Below are positions 59,282 to 64,000 of a stretch of 64,000 nt of DNA, in pieces. Within the stretch, counting starts at the first letter, position 1, and each line of letters opens with the position of its first letter. A model generated the notes under the pieces. It searched no databases, had not been told where the DNA came from, and was given only the letters and a program-made list of their open reading frames with translations. This stretch comes from Micromonospora parathelypteridis (lineage in GTDB: Bacteria > Actinomycetota > Actinomycetes > Mycobacteriales > Micromonosporaceae), in NCBI RefSeq assembly GCF_014201145.1, contig NZ_JACHDP010000001.1, forward strand, positions 3,224,001 through 3,288,000, read 5' to 3'. The position numbers were made by a program, and so were the translations under genes.

Positions 59282-61261
59282 TCAGCGGGGTGCGCCCACC
59301 GGGGACGGCAGGAGCTGCACGTCAGCAAGGTCGACGTACATGATGCGGTGGCCGAACTGGATCTGCGCGTACCGGTTCTTGCCGCGGATCACCGTCCAGT
59401 CGCCGGGCGAGGAACCGTCGAACGTGCTGGCCCGGTAGTACTCGCCGGCCAGCACCGCGCCGACGGCGTACCGCTGTCCGGCGGACAGGGTGTACTGCAG
59501 CGGCGAGATTGCCTGGTAGGGCACGCCGGCCGGGTAGGCCGCCTGCTCCGGGTACGCCCTCCCGTACACCGGGATGGTGGCCCGTCCGGGCTTCGGGGTG
59601 GCCACCAGGCCGACGGTCCAACTGGCCGTCGGCGCGGACGCCGGGTTGTGGAACCACGCCCGCTGCCCGAGGTACCAGATGGCCGTCCAGTCACCCTGCC
59701 GGCCGGCCAGCGCGTACGTCTGGCCGGCGGAGGCCCGGGCGCCGTGGTCCGACACCACCATCGTGTTCGGAGTGCCGTCCGGGCGGAGCGCGATGTCGTT
59801 GACCAGTGGCGCGTCCGCGGACGGCGCGGACCGCAGCACCACCGCCGAGGAGCCGCGCGGCGCGCACGGCACACCGGCGGTGACGCAGCCGATGAACGCC
59901 GGCTGGTTGGTGGCGAAGTCCGGGTCGATCCGGACCAGACCGGTGGCCGGGGTGCCGGTGTCCAGACGTGGCGCGTGCAGCAGCTCGAAGTAGTGCGTCC
60001 AGTCCCAGTACGGGCCGGTGTCCCAGTGCATCCCGCCTACGGTCCCGGCCGTGGTGCCGGGCACGTTGTCGTGGCCGATGATGTGCTGGCGGTCCAGCGG
60101 GATGCCCAGCCGCAGCGCAAGGTGCCGGACCAGCTTTGCGGAGGTCCGATACATCGCCTCGGTGTACCAGGTGCCCTGCGCCGCGAAGCCCTCGTGCTCC
60201 AGCCCGACCGCCTTGGCGTTGACGTACCAGTTACCGGCGTGCCAGGCGACGTCCTTGGTCTTCACGTGCTGGGCGACGTGCCCGTCCACGGAACGCAGCG
60301 AATAGTGCCAGCTCACGTAGGTCGGGTCCTGGACGAGCTTCAGGGTGGTCGCCCAGCTCGCCTCGGTGTCGTGGATGACGATGTACTCGATCTTCTGCCG
60401 GCCGGGCCGGTCGGAGAGGTCGTGGTTGCCGTAGTCCCCGTCGCCGAACGCCGCGTAGGGCGCCGGGATCCACTCGCAGGAGATGGTGCTGGGGCACTCC
60501 AGCCCGTCCGGGCGGGCGAGGCGGCGCAGGCCCAGCCGGTCCAGCCAGGAACGCTCGGGCCGGATCGCCCGGGCCGGCAGCGTGATCCGCTGGCCGTCGT
60601 CGGTCACCCGCGACTCGCCGGTGCCGATGGTGGTGAAGACCTCGTCGGCGAAGGCCGCCGCGGCGTCGGCACTGTCCGCGCCGGCGTAGCGGGCCACCGC
60701 GCCGTACCAGGTGGCCGGGTCGGTGCCGGCGCCGACCGGGGCGCCCAACTCCCGTTGGTACGAGGCCAGCAGCGCCGCCCCGCCTCGGATGTTGACGTCG
60801 GCGTCGGTGCGCAGGGAGTCGGGAGCCGCGCCGGTCAGAGCGGCGGCGGCGTCCACGGTCTGCAACGCGGCGGCGGGCGGTGCGGGGTCCTCGGCGGGCC
60901 GGGGAGCGGGTGCGAGCGCGGGGCGGGACCCGTCGCCGCGCGGGTCCTCGGTGCCGGCGTCGTGGTGGCCGCCCCCGGGCAGGGCGGCCACGTGTCGGGC
61001 GTCGGTCAGGTGCATCGGGCCGTAGCCGCCGCTGGTGCTCGGTGTGCCGGCGTTGCTGTCCCAGCGGGACTCCAGGTAGGAGACGCCGAGCAGCACGTCG
61101 GTCGGTACGCCGTACTCGGCCGCTGCGGCGGCGTACTGCTGCTGGCGGTCGGCGGTGGATGCGACCGCCGCGCTTGCCGGTAGCGGTACCGCGGTCGCGG
61201 CGGCGACCACGACGGCGGCGAGCAGTGCGCGCCGGCCGGGGGACAGGGTTGGATGGTGCAT
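59282..61261 (-). CDS. Secreted N-acetylmuramoyl-L-alanine amidase with N-terminal SLT-like domain
   Basis: The 659-aa preprotein has a signal peptide (about 1-31). An N-terminal lysozyme-like part (about 40-215) has EYGVPTDVLLGVSYLESRWD and GGYGPMHLTDARHV, resembling a transglycosylase core. An Amidase_2 domain (about 285-440) has zinc-site residues in YIVIHDTEASWAT, KAVGLEHEGFA and HIIGHDNVPG. The C-terminal 220 residues contain bacterial-SH3-like repeats (YALAGRQGDWTAIWYLGQRA, WTVIRGKNRYAQIQFGHR). It should cleave the amide between MurNAc and the stem peptide; the transglycosylase activity is inferred. AGGGGG precedes the ATG. Confidence 0.88.
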   Translation of the reverse strand: MHHPTLSPGRRALLAAVVVAAATAVPLPASAAVASTADRQQQYAAAAAEYGVPTDVLLGVSYLESRWDSNAGTPSTSGGYGPMHLTDARHVAALPGGGHHDAGTEDPRGDGSRPALAPAPRPAEDPAPPAAALQTVDAAAALTGAAPDSLRTDADVNIRGGAALLASYQRELGAPVGAGTDPATWYGAVARYAGADSADAAAAFADEVFTTIGTGESRVTDDGQRITLPARAIRPERSWLDRLGLRRLARPDGLECPSTISCEWIPAPYAAFGDGDYGNHDLSDRPGRQKIEYIVIHDTEASWATTLKLVQDPTYVSWHYSLRSVDGHVAQHVKTKDVAWHAGNWYVNAKAVGLEHEGFAAQGTWYTEAMYRTSAKLVRHLALRLGIPLDRQHIIGHDNVPGTTAGTVGGMHWDTGPYWDWTHYFELLHAPRLDTGTPATGLVRIDPDFATNQPAFIGCVTAGVPCAPRGSSAVVLRSAPSADAPLVNDIALRPDGTPNTMVVSDHGARASAGQTYALAGRQGDWTAIWYLGQRAWFHNPASAPTASWTVGLVATPKPGRATIPVYGRAYPEQAAYPAGVPYQAISPLQYTLSAGQRYAVGAVLAGEYYRASTFDGSSPGDWTVIRGKNRYAQIQFGHRIMYVDLADVQLLPSPVGAPR

Positions 61262-61442
61262 CGAACCCCCTAGATTCCGCGAATGAAGGTGAGGTCACCT
61301 TCGCGCCGCCCGGGAGCCTGCGTCAATACCTTTCCATGTCTCGACGCGTCGAGAAAGAAATCTTCGAGCACGGCCAGTGACCCTCCCTGATCGGTACGGA
61401 GTGTCACGGCCGCACGGGTTGCGGATCGGTAACAGGCGTCTC

Positions 61443-61448
61443 TACTCT
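61443..61448 (+). promoter_or_regulatory. Candidate -10 element before the c-di-AMP riboswitch
   Basis: TACTCT lies 55 bp upstream of the riboswitch P1 helix and about 195 bp upstream of the NlpC/P60 start codon. A vegetative promoter here would transcribe the whole aptamer. No clear -35 is seen; the rest of 61262-61442 holds nothing else that I can support. Confidence 0.4.
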
Positions 61449-61502
61449 GGTCTTTCGTCGGCCCGATATCAGCTCCGCCCAGCCCGGGCGGTAACGGACC
61501 GA

Positions 61503-61620
61503 CACCGCCGAGTCGTTTCCGAACGAACCGGGGACCCAGGTCCCCCGGGGTGAATCCGCAGCAATTGCGGTAGGGCGCCGACTTCCCGCCCGAACCCGTC
61601 AGCTAACCCGGTAGGCGGTC
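61503..61620 (+). ncRNA. c-di-AMP (ydaO-yuaA) riboswitch
   Basis: The leader matches the ydaO-yuaA aptamer in its most conserved blocks: GAACCGGGGACCCA (61524-61537), GGGGTGAATCC (61547-61557) and CCGTCAGCTAACCCGGTAGG, closed by a P1 helix ACCGCC (61504-61509) with GGCGGT (61614-61619). In Streptomyces such riboswitches switch off cell-wall hydrolase genes at high c-di-AMP. Here the aptamer ends 4 bp before the AGAAGGAG of an NlpC/P60 gene, so control of translation start is likely. Confidence 0.92.
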
Positions 61621-61644
61621 AGGAAGAAGGAGTACGGAACCCCG

Positions 61645-62685
61645 GTGGCACTCCATGCCCCGCGGCCGTCGTCCGGGCGGCCGGCATCAGCCGGCCCGAC
61701 GTCGATCGTGCCGCGCCCACGCAGTTCCCGCTTCACCACCGTTCTCGCCGCACTGATCGGCGTCGCCGTCGTCCTGACGGGCAGCGCCACGGCGGCCCAC
61801 GCCGACCCGAGCGTCGCCGAGATCGAGCGCCAGATCGACGCCGACTGGAACAAGCTCGAACCGATCATCGAGCAGCACAACGCCACCCGGGCCGACCTCG
61901 CCGTGAAGCGCAGGCAAGCCGACGCGGTGGCCGCCCGGATCGCCCCGCTGGAGCGTCAGGTCGACGCCGCGATGAACAAGGTCAGCGCCCTGGCCGTGCG
62001 TGCGTACAAGGGCGAGAACGTCGCGACCGTGAACGCGGTGCTGGGCAGCAGGTCGCCCAGCGAGGTCGTTGGCCAGCTCGAGATGCTCGACCGCTTCGCG
62101 CACAACCAGCAGCAGGACGTGCGGGAGGTGGCCGACCTGCGCGACGACCTGGCCGCGCAGAAGGCGCCGCTGGACGAGATGGTGGCCCAACTGACCCGCA
62201 CCGAGGCCCAGTTGGCCGCGAAGAAGAAGCAGATCAACGAAGAGATCGACAAGCTGCAGAAGCTGCGCCTCAAGGTGTACGGCAACGGTGGCGGCGGCCC
62301 GCTGCGCCCGGCGCCGTGCCCCGGCAGCTACCCCGGTGGCGCCGCGGGCACGGCCGTCAAGTTCGCCTGCGCCCAGATCGGCAAGCCCTACGTCTGGGGT
62401 GCCGAGGGCCCGAACTCGTACGACTGCTCCGGCCTGATGCTGGCCGCCTGGGCGAAGGCCGGCGTGTCACTGCCGCACAACGCCGCCGCGCAGAGCCGCG
62501 CGACCAAGGACGTCAGCAGGGCCGATCTGCGCCCCGGCGACCTGGTCTTCTACTACAGCGACATCCACCACGTCGGCATGTACGTCGGCGGCGGCTGGGT
62601 GGTGCACGCCTCGCAGGCCGGCCAACCGGTCAAGATGAAGAAGGTCGACGACGGCCCGATCCACAGTTATGGCCGCCCAGGCTGA
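61645..62685 (+). CDS. Secreted NlpC/P60 (C40) hydrolase under riboswitch control
   Basis: The 346-aa preprotein has a signal peptide with an extended basic n-region (hydrophobic core about 31-50, ending HADP), a coiled coil (about 56-215, VAEIERQIDADWNKLEPIIE ... KKQINEEIDKLQKL) and an NlpC/P60 domain (about 235-346) with Cys in NSYDCSGLMLAAW, His in IHHVGMYVGGG and VVHASQAG. It is a paralogue of the protein at 58218 and should cut peptidoglycan stem peptides. The GTG at 61645 is 12 bp from GGAG, slightly long. The c-di-AMP riboswitch links its production to wall or osmotic stress. Confidence 0.93.
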   Translation: MALHAPRPSSGRPASAGPTSIVPRPRSSRFTTVLAALIGVAVVLTGSATAAHADPSVAEIERQIDADWNKLEPIIEQHNATRADLAVKRRQADAVAARIAPLERQVDAAMNKVSALAVRAYKGENVATVNAVLGSRSPSEVVGQLEMLDRFAHNQQQDVREVADLRDDLAAQKAPLDEMVAQLTRTEAQLAAKKKQINEEIDKLQKLRLKVYGNGGGGPLRPAPCPGSYPGGAAGTAVKFACAQIGKPYVWGAEGPNSYDCSGLMLAAWAKAGVSLPHNAAAQSRATKDVSRADLRPGDLVFYYSDIHHVGMYVGGGWVVHASQAGQPVKMKKVDDGPIHSYGRPG

Positions 62686-62698
62686 TCGAGGGTGACCG

Positions 62699-62732
62699 AA
62701 GGGCCCGTCGCGATTCGTCGCGGCGGGCCCTC
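62699..62732 (+). terminator. Hairpin terminator after NlpC/P60 gene
   Basis: GGGCCCGTCGCGA (62701-62713) pairs with TCGCGGCGGGCCC (62718-62730) over 13 bp with one G-T pair. It lies between the convergent NlpC/P60 and dcd genes. Confidence 0.8.
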
Positions 62733-62745
62733 GTCGTTACTGGTT

Positions 62746-63324
62746 TCAGCGGGTTGGCCAGGTGCGCCAGTGCTGCCAGGCGCGGCTCGGCGTCGGCCCC
62801 CGCTGGCCCTGGTAGCGCGAGCCGTAGACCACCGAGCCGTACGGGTGCTCGGCCGGTGAGGAGAGCCGGAAGATGCAGAGCTGCCCGATCTTCATGCCCG
62901 GCCAGAGGGTGATCGGCAGGTTCGCCACGTTGGACAGCTCCAGCGTCACGTGACCGGAGAAACCGGGGTCGATGAAGCCGGCGGTGGAGTGCGTGAGCAG
63001 CCCGAGCCGACCCAGCGAACTCTTCCCCTCCAGTCGGCCGGCGAGCTGGTCGCCCAGCGAGATGACCTCCAGCGTCGAGGCGAGCACGAACTCCCCCGGG
63101 TGCAGCACGAACGGCTCGCCGTCGGGCACCTCGACCGCCGAGGTCAGGTCGTCCTGCTGCATCGCCGGGTCGATGTGGGTGTAGAGGTGGTTGTTGAAGA
63201 CCCGGAACAGCCGGTCGAGCCGCACGTCGATGCTGGAAGGTTGAACCAGGGTGGGCTCGAACGGCTCCAGGCCCAGCGTGCCGGCCTTGATCTCGGAGAC
63301 CAGGTCACGGTCGGAGAGCAGCAT
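62746..63324 (-). CDS. dcd: dCTP deaminase, probably bifunctional with dUTPase activity
   Basis: The 192-aa protein is Dcd: [60 protein letters not shown] and [20 protein letters not shown], with the catalytic Glu in LEL and phosphate-binding SSLGR. The [14 protein letters not shown] segment is the same type as in the mycobacterial enzyme, which is a bifunctional dCTP deaminase/dUTPase giving dUMP. It acts in pyrimidine nucleotide supply. It is divergent from a PPOX-family gene with a LexA-type box between them. Confidence 0.95.
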   Translation of the reverse strand: MLLSDRDLVSEIKAGTLGLEPFEPTLVQPSSIDVRLDRLFRVFNNHLYTHIDPAMQQDDLTSAVEVPDGEPFVLHPGEFVLASTLEVISLGDQLAGRLEGKSSLGRLGLLTHSTAGFIDPGFSGHVTLELSNVANLPITLWPGMKIGQLCIFRLSSPAEHPYGSVVYGSRYQGQRGPTPSRAWQHWRTWPTR

Positions 63325-63395
63325 CGGACCACCATAGCCGCGCTGCCCAAAGCTCTGGGATTCGGTGGCAGTGACCAGCGAGTCGAGGTCGCTGC

Positions 63396-63411
63396 TCGTA
63401 CATTTGTTCGA
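63396..63411. promoter_or_regulatory. LexA-type SOS box
   Basis: TCGTACATTTGTTCGA matches the actinobacterial/Gram-positive SOS box TCGAAC-N4-GTTCGA in 11 of 12 fixed positions. It directly abuts a TAGAAT -10 element (63412-63417) of the PPOX-family gene and lies 72 bp upstream of dcd, so LexA could repress the PPOX gene and possibly dcd. Confidence 0.65.
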
Positions 63412-63417
63412 TAGAAT
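63412..63417 (+). promoter_or_regulatory. -10 element of a probable leaderless transcript
   Basis: TAGAAT ends 6 bp before the ATG of the PPOX-family gene, and no Shine-Dalgarno is present. Transcription would start at or next to the A of the ATG. Confidence 0.55.
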
Positions 63418-63423
63418 GCCCAC

Positions 63424-63981
63424 ATGGCTTCCTGGTCCGAATTCGCCGCCGACGAGCCCCGACTCGCCGACGGGATCCGCGTTCTCCTCCAGCAGTACGG
63501 GCCGGGCTTCGGCTACCTGGCCACGGTCCGCGCCGACGGCGGGCCCCGGGTCCATCCCGTCTCGCCGGTCATCACCGATGAAGGCCTGTTCTGCTTCATC
63601 ATCGACTCCCCGAAGCGCCGTGACCTCGAACGTGACGGCCGTTACGCGCTGCACTCGTTCCCTCCGGAGGAGAGCGACGACGAGGCGTACGTGGCGGGTC
63701 GTGCCCGCCCGGTGACCGATCCGGCGCGGGTGGCCCGGTTGGCGCAGGGCGCTCGCGCGGAGCCGCAGGTCGACTGGCAGCTCTTCGAGTTCACCGTCGA
63801 CGTGGCGATGCTGACCCGCCGCGAGCAGCACCTCGCCGGCGTCCCGGGCCTCGCGCCGGGCCGGCCGGCCGTCCGGGTCTGGCTCGACCCGCACGCCCCG
63901 TCGGCGGCAGCCGCGCCGCTCGCCGTACCGCAGGCGCGCGCGACCCGTCTCAGCCGCGACGTCCAGTACACGGCCGCCTGA
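63424..63981 (+). CDS. Pyridoxamine 5'-phosphate oxidase-family (FMN-binding split barrel) protein
   Basis: The 185-aa protein has the split-barrel PPOX fold: [38 protein letters not shown], and [20 protein letters not shown]. Such actinobacterial proteins (FDOR-like group) bind FMN, F420 or heme and act as oxidoreductases of unknown substrates. No signal peptide is present. The ATG appears leaderless and lies 12 bp after a LexA-type box, which suggests induction after DNA damage. The last 30 residues ([20 protein letters not shown]) are a low-complexity tail. Confidence 0.85.
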   Translation: MASWSEFAADEPRLADGIRVLLQQYGPGFGYLATVRADGGPRVHPVSPVITDEGLFCFIIDSPKRRDLERDGRYALHSFPPEESDDEAYVAGRARPVTDPARVARLAQGARAEPQVDWQLFEFTVDVAMLTRREQHLAGVPGLAPGRPAVRVWLDPHAPSAAAAPLAVPQARATRLSRDVQYTAA

Positions 63982-64000
63982 CCGCGGCCGGACCCTGAGC

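Overview
The window is high-GC DNA (about 70% by eye) with GTG and TTG starts and many start/stop-overlapping gene pairs. Its gene order (crgA, DUF881, trpG-like, class E sortase; fhaA-fhaB-pstP-rodA-pbpA-pknA-pknB) is the one found next to the replication origin of actinobacteria. Protein similarity and the HTH/DUF397, SigE-family sigma and NlpC/P60 families point to Micromonosporaceae, most likely Micromonospora. The assignment is made by recognition of families; no search was run.

1-9.3 kb: a partial CDS, a parS-like site, a DsbA/FrnE-type thioredoxin-fold protein, SufE-like protein, CBS-domain protein and prolyl-tRNA synthetase (all minus), then an ECF (SigE-family) sigma factor overlapping a membrane-anchored beta-propeller gene, a beta-propeller lipoprotein, an SGNH hydrolase, a degenerate amidohydrolase-like protein and a sulfurtransferase whose stop codon sits in a 24-bp tandem repeat. 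9.3-16.1 kb: a second sigma/propeller pair on the minus strand, three TetR regulators with visible palindromic operators, an FAD monooxygenase, a DUF1772 protein and an MFS transporter. 16.1-22 kb: biotin carboxylase, HMG-CoA lyase, snapalysin-type protease, carboxyltransferase and acyl-CoA dehydrogenase, i.e. a branched-chain acyl-CoA catabolic set. 22-35 kb: a STAND ATPase regulator, MarR and YceI, a GCS2-family ligase, an inverted repeat with G-tracts, a group of membrane proteins with PASTA domains, and an XRE/DUF397 pair.

35-39.4 kb: secreted S8 protease with a P domain, an epimerase/WecG-type glycosyltransferase pair, tRNA-Leu(CAG). 39.6-53.2 kb: the conserved division and Ser/Thr phosphorylation operon, a SanA-like protein, then trpG-like, small membrane protein, sortase E and DUF881 (minus) and crgA. 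53.3-64 kb: Fe-S oxidoreductase, two CNNM/CorC proteins, two NlpC/P60 hydrolases (one behind a c-di-AMP riboswitch), an SLT-like/amidase fusion, dcd and a PPOX-family protein behind a LexA-type box.

The most interesting signal is a promoter of the form CAAC(C/T)-N17-CGTCT found upstream of both sigma/propeller pairs and also upstream of the sigma-less propeller lipoprotein. It suggests a small envelope-sensing regulon in which ECF sigma factors control extracytoplasmic beta-propeller proteins. A second theme is peptidoglycan control: PASTA kinase plus two kinase-less PASTA proteins, PBP/RodA, amidase and a c-di-AMP-controlled NlpC/P60 hydrolase within 35 kb.
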